Shown: positions 23,925-35,338, numbered from the stretch's first letter. The stretch is DNA of 64,000 nt from Protopterus annectens (GCF_019279795.1 NC_056730.1:613216890-613280889); one strand, 5' to 3'. Notes: generated by a model from the letters alone, not told the origin. Numbers and translations: made by a program.

Positions 23925-24515
23925 CCTACCTGACCCGGCCGACAGAAGACCCAGACCGAATCGGAGCTCCAGAAGATCGAAGTTTAAGAAGACCGAAACC
24001 GAGAAGACCGGTCACGACACGACATGAGGGCAGAAAGACCGGGAAGCCGAAGACAGTGTGAAACCGAATGCCGACATGGGGGGTGTGAGGGTGCGAGGAT
24101 GCGTGACGGGATTAGTGGGTGGTAAGTGGGGTGAGGACGGGGGACGGGTCTGTGGGAGGTTGGGGAGGGGGGTTAGGGTTGAGTTAGGGTTAGGGTTAGG
24201 GTAGCGTTAGGGGTGGGTTTAGGGTGGGTTTTTTAGGTTAGGGTAGGTAGGTAAGGGTTTAGTGAGCGATTGGAGGAGGGGTTAGAGGTTTAGTGTGTGG
24301 GCTTGTAAGGATTTTTGGTGTGCTTGTGTTTGTGTGTGTGGTGTGTGGAATGGGATGTGTGTTTTTTTTGTGGGGGGTTTTGTGTTTGTACCGTCGGTTA
24401 TTTTTTCGTTGTCGGTGTGTGTGGTTTCGTGTTTATGGACTGTCGAATATGTGGTGTCGGTGATGTGGTTGTCGGTGTTGTGTGGTTTCGATTATGTCAG
24501 GTAGAACCATATATT
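23925..24515 (+). mobile_element. transposon-like insert with TTAGGG-type core
   Basis: Left 'CCTACCTGACCCGGCCGACAG' region and right 'TGTCAGGTAGAACC' are short inverted ends. The same termini occur in the TA-targeted MITE at 37949-38208. The interior is G-rich and far richer in CpG than its surroundings. It interrupts the TA-rich part of U1 and is absent from U3. No coding capacity. Confidence 0.6.
24170..24240 (+). repeat. interstitial telomere-like repeats
   Basis: Several perfect TTAGGG units mixed with variants (TTGAGTTAGGG, TAGCGTTAGGGG, TTTAGGG), G-rich strand on plus. Vertebrate telomeres are TTAGGG; here the repeats sit inside the transposon-like insert, so this is not a chromosome end. 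Confidence 0.8.
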
Positions 24516-24639
24516 TATATGCATCTCCATACATACACACATACATACATGTGCATATGTATAAATACGAGGCCTAACTGATTTTATGGAATCTTTCCCT
24601 ATTGTTGAATGAGCATATGTTGGAAAATGCATCAGCAAT

Positions 24640-24775
24640 TCCTCCAGCTCAAATGATGTAGTGGTGCATTCCTCTGACTATGGTGTACAGGGCCCTGGGT
24701 TCAAGACCTGGCAGACCTGATAATTTTGTTGCTCTTGTAACCTCTCACTCATGCTTGCACCCACACTAATTCTTT
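24640..24775 (+). repeat. tRNA-derived SINE-like unit S2
   Basis: A-box-like 'GATGTAGTGGTGC', B-box-like 'GGGTTCAAGACC', then the family body 'AATTTTGTTGCTC'. Collinear with S3 at 29275. Confidence 0.65.
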
Positions 24776-25324
24776 GAAAGAAAAGAGAAAGGGGTGATAG
24801 GAAAGTGGTGGAAAAGGGGCATGCAGGGGGGAGAACAATATAGAAGATAGCTAAGGATGTGCTGGACAGGTGTACAGAAGGTCCATAGCTGTCCATTTCT
24901 TATGCAGCAATAGCTGTGCATTTGTACAGACTTTGGAGGTGAAGTTGGACACTCAAAACCCAGAGAGAGGGGTGAGGACAACATAAATGTGTTGTGAAAA
25001 CCTGCTAAGCATATCTGATCATTGCTAAGCATTGCCCACAGTTAATTCTCATAATATAACACACTGATGACTTCATTTAGTAAGTGTATATGATTCCCCT
25101 TACATGACATGGCTGTATGTGCTTTCATTACAGTAGCAAGGGGTGTAAATATATTGTATGAGACAAGTGTATAAATGGGTATTTTCACATGTTATATTTA
25201 CTCACACATCCATTTTACACCAGCTACACTACCCCAGGTGAAAAAAATAATTTACCACATATTTTAATGTGAACATAGCACTTTAAACACTGCTTTCCCA
25301 TGTAAATTTGGATTGCCTGTTGTA

Positions 25325-25385
25325 TTACTTGAGCCATGTACACCTGCATGTAAAGCTGGGACTCTGACCACTACACTATCTTGAT
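25325..25385 (-). repeat. tRNA-derived SINE-like unit S11
   Basis: Reverse strand shows 'TAGTGTAGTGGTCAGAGTCC' and a decayed B box 'GGCTCAAGTA'. Collinear with S12 at 29845-29915 in U3. Confidence 0.55.
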
Positions 25386-25589
25386 TTGGGGATTTGAGCT
25401 GTATATTTTTGTTAATCGCCTATTGGATATTAATATTATATTACTATATTAAATAGAGAGTATTGCAGTTTTCGGCCATGCCATTGACGACTGCTGTCAT
25501 GACATTATAGCATATATTTCAGTTTGAGACTTGTATTCTTCTGAACATTAATGCTAATGTATAACCTGTTTTCTATCAACTGTCTGTCT

Positions 25590-26250
25590 GTCCTCTGTGC
25601 AGATGGGATGACACCGGTGCTCAGGCTGTGGTAGACTACACTGCAAAATGGGTCTGAGAGCCCATGCCTGTGTTCATGTTGGATGCACCCAGGAATGGTA
25701 TCAGGCCTATGGAGACCTCTCTGTGTTGCCTTTGAGAGGGCATTACAGACCTGCTACCTGATCATGAGGGGAGGGGGCAGATGCTGTACATGCACATGTG
25801 TACCTATGGAGGGACAGGGGGGTGATGTTTACATTTCACCTGTCTGCAGCCAGTTGCCTATATCCATGGCGTATGTGTATGTGGTGTTAATGACCACCAC
25901 TACAGAGAAGATATGTGTGCTGCCTCTAGAATTGCAGACACACAACTGGAAGGCCTAGTGATTGGCCTTGGTGGATGTCTCCAGTTTGGACTCAAAGAAA
26001 GCCTTAGGGTACATCACCTGTGATCTTATTTGCTTGTGCAGAACAAGGTTACATGGCTTCGAATGAGCCACCTGTTCCTTCTTGGCCGATCCTGCGATTA
26101 TTTCCACCTTTGATGGTAGTTGTGTATTGCTGCTGTCCACCACAGGCATTCAGCCTGCCTTGAGGGGGTTGATGTCCTGTTGGGTATTGCTGAGGTCACA
26201 ATGCATACATAGTATTGTGTTGTAGGCCTGGACACTGCTGCTAGTTTCAA
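25590..26250 (-). mobile_element. old CR1-like LINE fragment
   Basis: Same LINE segment as 17040-17780. Shared strings include 'GCAGATGGGATG', 'GGTGCTCAGGCT', 'GGTTCATGT.GGAT' and 'GGTGATGTTT'. It lies between U1 and U2. No intact frame. Confidence 0.65.
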
Positions 26251-26264
26251 CATATGGGATGCCC

Positions 26265-27425
26265 TTCATGTGGGCCTTGCCGGTGTGGGGGCTACAGCTT
26301 CACAGACAGTAGGTGGAAATACCTCACAGGACAGGATATGTGGAGACAAGCCAACAACATGGGGGACAAAGCTCCAGAACTGGGTACAGATTGTATGTCA
26401 TTAGTGCTGTTATACACATGGAGGATTGCTAGATTGACAGGGTTCATCTGGACATGCATTTACTATGTGACTTGATATCTGACAGTGATATGCCTCTGAC
26501 ATACCTCTCAACTGGCATGTTGTCTACATACTGGCCAGATGTTTGCCTGTTATGCTTAGTCTGTTCCTCGAACAATGTCTGTTTTCATGAGGTTGGTAGG
26601 CTAATGTGAGGATTGTAGTCAGTAACTGTTGACATCCATTGGTGTTCCAGACATCATATCCTTCAGGAATGTTATGTTACAACAACATGTGTAAAACAAG
26701 CTACTGTTTCAGTTTGTAACACCATTATGTGTGATATGTCCCTCTTTCCAGCCCCCTGTCCCACATGTACATCATGCGTTGTCCATATGTCCTGCACTAC
26801 AATGTGCAGAGGTATGGTATAATCATTAATTACCAACTGCACTCCAGTTATCATGCCAATGATGTGGCAGACTCCTGGCCATGGTATGCAGTGGTGGCCA
26901 AAATTATGGTTCCACACCCTGGTAAATCTGTGGACATCTGCACATATGACAGTTATGTCTGCCTGGCCATTGTGAATAGACTGCCAACAAAATGTGTAGC
27001 AGTGTTGTGTTAGGATGTTTGTTGGGCTAGGTAGGGAGAGTAGAAGACGTGAGTGCCATACATCCTTTACCTATTTGACTCTGCATGCTGCTACAGCTGC
27101 TGGCGGTCTATCATGTCTGTATGCTTGTAGGGACTGACTGTGTAATGTCCTGTAACACCTCAGGATTTCTAGTACACTGCGTAGTAGGCCAGTATATGTT
27201 GGTGTAGTACGTGACTGGCTATCAGGATATGTTTGTTCAGACAAACATTTTTGCAACACTCTTTGCTTTTCACTACAGTTCCATCCCTGTAGTGCATGCT
27301 ATATTTGAATATACATGGGTAATTTCCCGGAGGTGATGTAGGGGAGTGTCATGTTGGTCTTACTGTACTTCGTAAGGTGCTGGGTGACATGTTTGGCAGC
27401 TGTCAGTTGTTTTCCATTCTGTTAC
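26265..27425 (+). repeat. duplicated segment, copy U2 (partial), with MITE 26500-26816
   Basis: Matches the start of U1 (21850-23060). A CATACC MITE lies at 26500-26816 (CATACCTCTCAACTGG … GCAGAGGTATG), then the 'GTGTAGCAGTG' (26995) and 'CATCCCTGTAGTGCATGCTA' (27284) landmarks. It abuts U3. Confidence 0.75.
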
Positions 27426-29269
27426 ATCACTGTGGTCATACCTCTATCCTGTCCAGAAGCCTAGACCCTGTTCAAATGTGTGGCTCATATGTTTGGTCTG
27501 TTCCCCAGACAGTTGTTGTCCTTGGCTAATTGGTAGGATACTCTGGGGAAATGCAGTCAGTAAATGCTAACATCAGTTGGTGTTGCTGACTTCCTATCCC
27601 TCAAAAAAGATATGTTACAATAAAACCGGTAACACCAGCAACTGTCTACATTTATCACAGCAATATGTCCAATATACCCCTGTGTTTGGGTCTCTGTCCC
27701 CCAATTATGTCAGGCTTTGTCCACATATCATGCACTAAGATGTTCAGAGGTATGTAGTATCATTATTTATTGTATTCATTCTGGCTACCATCCCAGTGAT
27801 GTTACAGACCCCACCCCCTAGAGATGTAACTAGGAAGCAGTCATATGTATGAGTCCTGTGCCTATACCTTCTCTGGGAAACTGTACATTTGGAGGTCTGT
27901 GTATGTCTGCCCATTGTTAAAAGACTGTCAGGATTGTGTAACAGTGTAGTGTGTACATGTTGTTTGGGCTGGGTAGGGAGGGGCACATGTGACTGTCATG
28001 GGCCCTTTCTAGCTGACTGTGTATGCTGCTCCAGTTTCTGTTGCCTGTATATGTGTGTACATGCAGACCGTGACATGTCCCGTAACACCTCACAATCCCA
28101 ACTACATTATGACTTGGGGCAGTATATGTAGGGGTAATGTGTGAGTGGCAAATGGGATTTTGTTGCTCACATAGTCATTATACTGTAGTGTTGTTTGCTT
28201 ACTGGTATGTTGTTGTGACTGTGGTGCAATTTTTTGGGGGTATGCACTTTCACACCAGTGTCTGTTTTTCAGTTGTGCTACATCCCTGTAGTGCCTGTTA
28301 TATTTGCTAATGCATGTGTACAGCCCCAGAGCTGGACTTGGGTAGTGTTATGTCAGTCTGATAGTAATTTGGACATTGCTCAGTAGCTCAGTGTAGTTTC
28401 CCTACTGTTGTGTTATGTCCACATATTTGTAGGATGTCCAGGTGTCTTGCTGATATCTTTGGTCTGGTCCCCATAACTGTTGTGTATTCCTGACATATCA
28501 GTGGGATGATGTGGAGACTGAGGTCCCTAACTAATGGGAAGCAACTGAGTCCTGGAATTGTGATATTTCAGTAAATATATGTTAGGACATATGATATTAC
28601 TACATCAACTTTCTCAGCTTATCTACTGACATATTTTGGATATGTCCCCTATTTTCATACCTTTGTCCCCCCACTTTGTCAGGCTCGGTCCAGATTCATT
28701 GCACTAAGGGGTTCTGAGCATACCTCTCCACTGCCAGGATTTTCACAGAATGTCCAGATGTTTGCCCATACTTTTGTTCAGTTCCACAATTTATTTGTAT
28801 TTGTCTGGTAAATTACAGTGATGATCCAAGGATTTATGTCAGTAAATAATGACATAACATTTCAGTTTCCATCCTCATATCCTTGTCTACGGAAACACAC
28901 CCTGTTGCTGTAACAAATGTCTTCATTTGTAACTGCAATATTTGAAATCTGTTCCTATATGTGCCCCCCCCCCCCTTTACAGCCTTTGTACAGGTTTCTT
29001 GCACTAACAGGTTGAGAGGGATGGTTCTGAGGCATAACCGCACTGCATGTTATATGCATGCATATATATTTTTTTTCCTTCCTTTATATTTTTATTTATA
29101 TTTATATCTATATTATGACTCTACTTTTTCATATATATGTTTCATCAGACATATGTATATATGTGTGTATATGTCTATATACAGCACATGACTGATTCTG
29201 CAAAGCTTTCTCCCTAATGTTGTATGCCTCTATTGCATGATATGCTTGAAAAAACAACATTATTTCCTT

Positions 29270-29350
29270 CAGTTAAGATGGTGTAGTGGTACATTCCTCT
29301 GATTATAGTGTTCAGGATTATGGGTTTCACACTTGGGAGTGTTGTTTTTT
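29270..29350 (+). repeat. tRNA-derived SINE-like unit S3
   Basis: 'GGTGTAGTGGTACATTCCTC' followed by a decayed B box 'GGGTTTCACAC'. It is the U3 partner of S2. Confidence 0.6.
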
Positions 29351-29407
29351 TTCATTAATGTTAAATGACCAGAATGCATGATATGTTTGTTAAAGCATTA
29401 CAATTTT

Positions 29408-29530
29408 TCACAGCTCAGAAGGTATAGTGGTATTTTGCTGTGATTGTAGAGGACAGCATGTTTGGTTCGACACTTGGCAGGGCTGACTATTTTTTTTTGC
29501 TGGGCAGAACATGGTCTGATGGATACAGAG
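29408..29530 (+). repeat. tRNA-derived SINE-like unit S4
   Basis: 'GGTATAGTGGTATTTTGC', B-box-like 'TGGTTCGACAC', then the body 'TTTTTGCTGGGCAGAACATG', the same tRNA-unrelated tail as in the 54.6-kb unit. Confidence 0.65.
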
Positions 29531-29844
29531 TGATGACGACATGTTTAAGCATATTATACTTATAAAGTTTTATTATAAAATAATATTTATATAAACATTA
29601 TAATTTTACATTTACCTTCCATGAATTTTCCTATGTGGTTTCATTAAATTATATTCTTGTGTGACTATACTGTATGGGGCACTTGTGTTTATATGGGGGT
29701 TTCACATCTTTTCTACACTGACATCTCACTTTTGGAACTGCTACACTACACTGGTTGACAAAAAAGGTTGCTACATAATTTAAGTTTACTAAAATAATTT
29801 TAACACTACTTTCACATGGGAAAATACATTGCCTGCCTTGGGAC

Positions 29845-29915
29845 TCAAGCTGTGAACATCTGCATGTAAAGCCACAACTCTAACCCCTATACTACCTCAG
29901 TTTGGAATTTTCACC
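29845..29915 (-). repeat. tRNA-derived SINE-like unit S12
   Basis: Reverse strand 'GTAGTATAGGGGTTAGAGTT' (A box) and 'AGCTTGAGTCCC' (B box). Confidence 0.6.
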
Positions 29916-30099
29916 TGTCTATTTGCATTTAGCTCCTATGGGATGTTTAAGCTAGGCTAAGCAGACAGCCATAATGTGCACACCCACTTAGCTACACTTA
30001 AACATTCCTTAGGCTACTGTAAGAAATGTTATATATTATTATGATATTATTACATTATATGGGTGTGTAGTGTGGTGTTCTGACAAGAACTTTGGACTG

Positions 30100-30477
30100 C
30101 AATCATGAAATACTGGCATTGATTTGGCTTTCATGCTTCTTTCCCTCAGGGACTCCTGCTAATACATATCCTGTTATCTCTCAACATTCTAAGTGTGTGA
30201 GAGCAACATTTAACATCTGTCCCTATTTGTCCCCCCATCATTTTAGGCTTTGTCCAGATTTTTTGCTCTAAGAGGTTGAGAGGTATGATGACCAATATTT
30301 CAGTGTCAAACTTCATATCCTTTGGAAAATGTATGTTAACACAACTCTTTTTATTCTAGCCCTTTTCTAAGGGTTTATCAGAGCAATATTTAAAATTTGT
30401 CACTATTTGGGGGCCTTTGTCCACCCACTATTTTTGGCTTTGCCCAGGTTTCTTGTGCTGAGAGGTTGAGAGGTATG
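30100..30477 (+). mobile_element. two adjacent CATACC MITE right halves
   Basis: Right ends GGTTGAGAGGTATG finish at 30287 and 30477. Each is preceded by the family block 'GGCTTTG.CCAG.TT'. The left ends are missing. Confidence 0.65.
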
Positions 30478-30563
30478 AGTGCTGTATGGCACTTAAGCAA
30501 AGCAGAGTGTGTGTCACAGAACCTGCAACATACCCCCTGCATTGCTTTCTTATTGCCGTTTTT

Positions 30564-30878
30564 ATTTCAGTGTCCATAGACACTGAAATGATCATTTTTT
30601 TTAATTTCAGTATTCGTGGACACTGAAATACTGGCATAATATTAAGACCAAAGCAATAATATTATGCCAGATGGCTTAGAAAGTGCCATACGGCACTTTC
30701 TGAGTGGAGGGGGCGTGTTTAGTGTCCGTGCACTACAAGGAAACACCCGCTGCACTCGTTCAAGGTTCGTCTGAGTAGGTTAAACAGCAGCATGCCTTCA
30801 TGCATATGCAAGGCGCACTGCTGTTCTGCACAGAGATGAACCACTCCATGCAGGGATAGCACTATTCTTGCATGGAGT
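30564..30878. repeat. run of perfect inverted repeats (hairpin cluster 1)
   Basis: Six stem-loops occur in 315 bp, five with perfect arms: ATTTCAGTGTC/GACACTGAAAT (30564-30589), ATTTCAGT/ACTGAAAT (30603-30629), CTGGCATAATATT/AATATTATGCCAG (30631-30670), AGAAAGTGCC/GGCACTTTCT (30678-30701) and ACTCCATGCA/TGCATGGAGT (30843-30878). The sixth, nested one has outer arms AACAGCAG/CTGCTGTT (30783-30825). No open frame covers them. Confidence 0.85.
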
Positions 30879-31249
30879 TTAATAAATCCTGGGGATATTG
30901 TTCCTTCTTCTACTGAATTCCCAGAAAAATTAAATAAACTGTTCAGTTACGAACAAAACAATATGCACAATATGCAATGAGTTGTAAACATTTTGGCCAA
31001 AACTGGGAAATATTATAAAGCAAATATGAGAAGAAAAATCTGAGATTGTTATAAGAATGCAATTACTCTGGACACTGCTTATTATGAAGTAATGTAATAT
31101 GTTAATAATCACTTGAATTCTTGATATAACACCTAAATAATATAAATAGCATAGCTGTTACTTTGATTCTTTTGTTTTCATTTTGTTTACTTACTAAGAA
31201 ATGAGATAGTCAATCCGCTGGATTTACTAATTTTCTGTGTAAGACTAGA

Positions 31250-31470
31250 TTAGCGTTACATGGAAGCGCCAGTCTAAGAGTATGACGGCAGCGCATCATG
31301 CATATTAATGAGGGCGCACTGCCTCAACTCTAAAGCTTACACGGAGGGTGGACGAGTGTAGGGGGCGTGTCGGACTGCTGAGCAGTCCAAAAATCCATGC
31401 CCCTGCAATGAAGAAATGCCGCAATTTTGAGTTACATGAGCGAGTCCGCTCACATGTGCACAATGTAACA
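31250..31470. repeat. hairpin cluster 2, CpG-rich
   Basis: Contains 'CATGCATATTAATGAGGGCGCACTGCC'-like sequence resembling 30790-30820, GGACTGCT/AGCAGTCC (31372-31388), and GTTACAT…ATGTAAC enclosing TGAGCG/CGCTCA (about 31432-31469). Higher in CpG than the flanks. It could be the subterminal region of a Harbinger element. Confidence 0.6.
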
Positions 31471-31642
31471 CTACACTCCCCCATATGTTAAACAACTGAC
31501 AAAATTAAAAATAAAAAGAGTTTTTTTATTTTTTTTTATTTCATCCGATATAGCTGCCTGTATTTGTGTGGGTTTGCCCATTGCTTAGCTACAGTTAGCA
31601 GCTTATAAACCAGAAGAGGATAATAAGAAAAATATATGCAAA

Positions 31643-31720
31643 TTAAGCAAGATAGCATAGGGGTTAGAGCCTTCGCATAAAGAGGAGGCATTCCCGGTTC
31701 GAGTCCCACTACTGCACGTT
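31643..31720 (+). repeat. well-preserved tRNA-like unit S5
   Basis: A box 'TAGCATAGGGGTT' and a consensus B box 'GGTTCGAGTCC' with tRNA-like spacing, then 'TTTTCTGTTGG', the start of the family body. This is the best-preserved polymerase III promoter pair in the window. I call it SINE-derived, not a tRNA gene, because the acceptor stem is not convincing. Confidence 0.65.
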
Positions 31721-31818
31721 CCATTTTCTGTTGGAAATCTGTATAAAAAATATTGCCTGACATTTTTTATGAATAAGTTTGGTAAAAAGCATTGAAATGT
31801 TAAAAGTAGTAGTGAACG

Positions 31819-31821
<3 letters not shown>

Positions 31822-31881
<60 letters not shown>
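31822..31881. repeat. TA microsatellite
   Basis: About 28 TA units. Confidence 0.95.
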
Positions 31882-31884
<3 letters not shown>

Positions 31885-31894
31885 GTGAAATGGT

Positions 31895-32290
31895 TATGCA
31901 TTCTGAGGCATGAGTACCCTATTTTAAGCAATATAAAGTACTGCTAAACACATTTTACCAGTATTGAGCATATTTAAATCCAATTGCACGTAGCTGCACA
32001 CTGCATTAACCAGCACAATGTCTTTGCGTGTAGCTGCCCACCGCGCTAACCAGCACAATCGCAACATATTTGCGCATAGCTGCGCACCACGCTAAAAAGC
32101 GCAACATCGAGCAATGATGGGCAAACTAGGTTAAACACGGCCACACTTCCTTTACTGTACCTTAACCAGTCAGGTCTGCCCAGTAGGAAAATAAAAAGCA
32201 GTGACAGGGCTCGAACTCAGGATACTGTGCACTATAGTCACAGTACCTAACCACTAAGCCATGACAGCATTTCATAAACATGCACTTTCA
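31895..32290 (-). repeat. tRNA-like block, inverted copy of 54583-54905
   Basis: Reverse-complement match to 54583-54905 by eye: 'GCATGAGT.CCCTATTTTAAG', 'ACATTTTACCAGTA', 'ATTTAAATCCAATTG', 'CCTTAACCAGTCAGGTCTGC' and 'CACTAAGCCATGACAGCATT'. A tRNA-like head is on the minus strand (32272-32199). The middle differs: here there are about three units of 'TAGCTGC.CACC.CGCTAACC' (32000-32100), where the other copy has 10-bp repeats. Confidence 0.88.
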
Positions 32291-32469
32291 ACAGACACAT
32301 ATCTATCAAAGGAATTTTAAACATTGCCAACAACAGCTAAGCAGGCGTGCCAACAGCTGAGTTTTTCCAAAAGTGACAATCACAAATAAGTGTGGGAAAT
32401 TAGACATATTTAAGCTCCACAGGCAGGAATACTTGCTATAACTGGTTGTAGCTTCCTTCTGCAGTCAGC

Positions 32470-34286
32470 ATGGCCGATGTTGGAGAAGGCACTTGATTTA
32501 GAGCACAACGCTGGGGCATTGAGGAGTCCAAAGTAATGATTTGGCTCCTTGTCCACAATCATGAGGAAAGACTCCTGCGGGGCCAGTACCAGGGTACTCA
32601 TTATAAAACGGAGGCCTGGAACAGTCTTGCCCATGATCTCACCAGTGCCACTGGTGTTCCTCGGACTGGTGAGCAGGTCAGGCACCATTATTCTGACCTG
32701 AAGTGAGATAGGGAGGATCAACTGGACCAGTGGATCCAGGAATCCTGTGCAATGCCTAGTGCCCCAGTGCTGAGTAAGTAGCCATTGTATTAAGTAGTTA
32801 AGAATTGCTATACTTGTCTATACTATGGATAGGTATGTCTCAATATCACTGCATTTACTTCACAGCTGCAGGTGTCCGGGCTATGAACTAGCTAGCCCAT
32901 GAAGATAGGCTGCAAAGGCTACATCATCAGGCAGGTTAGTAATTATTCTGCATGTACTGTTATATAAAATAAATGAGAGAGCCTTCAAAAAGTGTTTTAA
33001 CCCAATAAATAAAGGTGTAATAATCCTTTAATAAATGTATAATTCCTGGAGTGCGTCTGTGTCATTTTCTTTGATATGTTGTTGTACTGTTGCATTCTAC
33101 AAATAGTAGTGTTGTATTAAGCAGTGTCATATAACGTGGATGAAGGGAGTGCCAGTAGCTTTTATGCATATTTACAGCCCTCAACTGTTGGCTCATGCCC
33201 AGCATGTACAGGTTAATCTGGCACATGAGTAGCTTGATATTATGTTCCTCAGAAATGTCAGTGTGCTGCCAGAAATGTAGGGAGCTGCTAACATATAACT
33301 GATACTTTCACCTGAACATATCTAGGTAATTATATGAAAGTAGAGCTGTCAGTGTACCATCTTAGCAGAAGTGTGTGTGAGCAACTCTCAAAATATGTAG
33401 CAGTAACATCTGCATCCTGGACAGTTTGTATGTAAGATACAGCTCATGTATATAATGATCTAGCAAAATCCAATTGCACAATATAAGGACATTGGGTAGT
33501 GTAATAATACATGTAAGGGACATATAACTGCAGTTAATAGGAATGTAGTGAAAACTAGAAGGATATATAAGTTGTTAATTGAGCTATCTTTTTCCACCCT
33601 ACTGTATGTGAATAAATGCAATTCCACACCTCAATCAGTATGTCTAATCTCAAAACATTTTTGGGACATATGTCCTATTGGTTTATAAATATTTGCATTT
33701 ATTTCTATTCATGTGCCCTGTTAAAATACTACAATATTGGTGGCCTGTTGCCATCTATTAAACCTGCATGCTGCTGTAATGTCCACTATTGTTCTATATA
33801 TCCATGGTTTATGCTTGCTTTTCAACTATTGAAAATCTGGTGTGTTGTGTTAATGGGAATACTTCTGCATGCTGTTATAACTAATTGGGAATGCTGTTGA
33901 CTGTTACTAACCCATATCTTTATTAAACTCTCCAAAACATAGTTCGTATGGGAAGGCCGGTCCCAGTGGACCCACCTGTCCCACCTCAGCTGGCCATGGC
34001 ACCTGACACCAGCAGATCTGGTGCCCAGCCTGGGACCTCTTCCCCCATTGGCCCTGTGCCACCTTCGGGTGGAAGTGCTGCAGGGGATGGGGCTCGGTCC
34101 CCCTATGCAAGTGTGGGTGGAGGAGGGGCACCTATCACCCTTCGAACGGTCCGGGCTGTGGTGCATAGAGAGATTGAACGTAGTGTTGCAGAACCTCTAT
34201 GCCAGCTTGAGGCCCGAGTGGTGCAACTCCCAGGTCAGCCTGCCCCTCCTACACAGCCCCCAGTACAGCCACCCTTTGGGCCATGA
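32470..34286 (+). pseudogene. Harbinger-type Myb/SANT-like gene, copy C (three exons)
   Basis: Exon 1 (32470-32773) starts ATG GCC GAT and reads 'LLVHNHEERLLRGQYQGTHY', 'KTEAWNSLAHDLTSATGVPR' and 'TGEQVRHHYSDLK'. This is a Myb/SANT-like DNA-binding domain of the kind paired with Harbinger nucleases. It has stops after 'MADVGEGT' and after 'YSDLK'. A donor GTAAGT follows at 32774. Exon 2 (32866-32934) lies between CTTCACAG and GTTAGT. Exon 3 (33943-34286) follows ACATAG and encodes a Pro/Gly/Ser-rich linker, a helix-like 'TLRTVRAVVHREIERSVAEP' and a Pro/Gln-rich end. The splice sites are by inspection only. The tRNA-like block lies upstream. The nuclease partner is absent here but present at 55.2 kb beside the other copy of that block. 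Confidence 0.75.
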
Positions 34287-34860
34287 AGGTGCAGTGGTGA
34301 CTACCCATGGGTGGGGACCTCAGTCCCACTGTTTTCATTTGGGGGCTCATGGGCTTGCGATTTCCAAACATCCCTCCCCGTCAAAGGTGTTCACCCACCA
34401 CATGTGTCATATACCGCCCATGTATGCATCTTGTTTGTCTTGTCTGTTTACCTCCCCAACCTACCTCCCCAAATATACCTACTTCCCCTAACTCACATTC
34501 CACTCTCACCTGAAAAAAAAGGGCAATCTGCTCCCAAAAAAAAAATTACACTCCATACATAGCTGCCCATTTTGTACACATGTCCACTGGACACATGACA
34601 TGTTATTTAATTGGCATTACAACATACTTTGCTGTCCTCACCCCTCCCTCAGGGGTTGAATGTTTCATATCTACCTCCAAATTTATTGCACATGCACAGC
34701 TGTATGGACTTTCCCTACACCCGTCCTGCACATCCTGAGCTATTTTCCATACTGTTCTTTCCCTCTTTGTGCCCCTTTTTCACCACTTTCTTATCTCCCC
34801 ATTTTTCTTTTCTTTCAAAGAAATGAATGTGGGGGTTAGCGGGGGTAAGCACTATTAAAC
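34287..34860. other. 3' region of copy C, no gene
   Basis: Pyrimidine-rich, with two A runs (about 34514 and 34538). Nothing coding is recognised. Confidence 0.5.
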
Positions 34861-34864
34861 AGTA

Positions 34865-35125
34865 GTTAGCGGGTTTGCTCGAGGTTGCGCTTGTTTGCGC
34901 TTGGCTAAGCAATGTGCAGCAATGCGCAAACCTGCTTACAACTGCTTAAAAGTGCCTTAGTAACTCTGTATGTGAGGGCCCTTGTTCTGTTCAGGAGCAA
35001 AATAAAACATCTCTGTAAGTCTCAAACGCCGGACCTTGCACACACTACACAACATGAGGTACCACTAAGCCACGATAGATATACATCATGTTGGTGCTTA
35101 AATAAATATATCATGCATCAGAATG
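34865..35125 (-). repeat. tRNA-derived SINE-like unit S7
   Basis: Reverse strand: 'TCGTGGCTTAGTGGTACC' (A box), 'GGCGTTTGAGAC' (decayed B box), 'TTTTATTTTGCTCCTGAACAG', then 'AAGGCACTTTTAAGCAGTTG'. An opposite-orientation copy is at 39025-39215. Confidence 0.75.
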
Positions 35126-35338
35126 AATGAATGTAATGAAAAAATAGGAATACCATGCCACACAACTTGTTCTGTGGATGTTGACCAACAGTTGTTCTGG
35201 GATTACATTACATGACTGTGATAAGAGAAGCAGCAATTCTAGCAGGAAATAATGTTACACCATCACTTTACAACCCCACACAGTATCACAGCAGGGCAAA
35301 CACTGGCATATCTGTTTAGGGCAGAGGCCATACCTCCC

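Larger units (their letters stand above)
21850..25450 (+). repeat. duplicated segment, copy U1
   Basis: Collinear with U3 (27430-30060) and in its first 1.2 kb with U2 (26265-27425). Shared landmarks in order: 'GACAGGGTTTGTGTAGATAT', the CATACC MITE, 'CAGACTGTCAGGATTGTGTA' (22582), 'CATCCCTGTAGTGCCTGATA' (22960), further MITE copies, a CA/TA tract, a tRNA-like unit (24.65 kb) and a minus-strand tRNA-like unit (25.35 kb). It has gained a transposon-like insert (23925-24515). Confidence 0.8.
27430..30060 (+). repeat. duplicated segment, copy U3, with MITEs 27437-27754 and 28719-29023
   Basis: Full-order match to U1 without the TTAGGG insert. Two MITE copies are clear. A third (about 28413-28710) ends in GTTCTGAGCATACC, so its right terminus overlaps the left terminus of the next copy. 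A C run is at about 28965-28976. tRNA-like units lie at 29270-29350, 29408-29530 and 29845-29915. Confidence 0.8.

Noticed and set aside
24170-24240. A chromosome end or subtelomere
   Set aside because: The repeats are few, impure and enclosed in an insert, with ordinary interspersed repeats on both sides.
24295-24581. A Cys/Val/Phe-rich 88-codon frame
   Set aside because: It lies in GT-rich sequence of the telomere-like insert and has no supporting feature.
31643-31720. A tRNA gene
   Set aside because: A and B boxes are good, but the acceptor stem does not pair and the unit runs into the SINE-like body shared with other copies.
33616-33900. A 94-codon plus-strand frame in the intron of copy C
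   Set aside because: It lies between the inferred exons, has no motif and no splice context.
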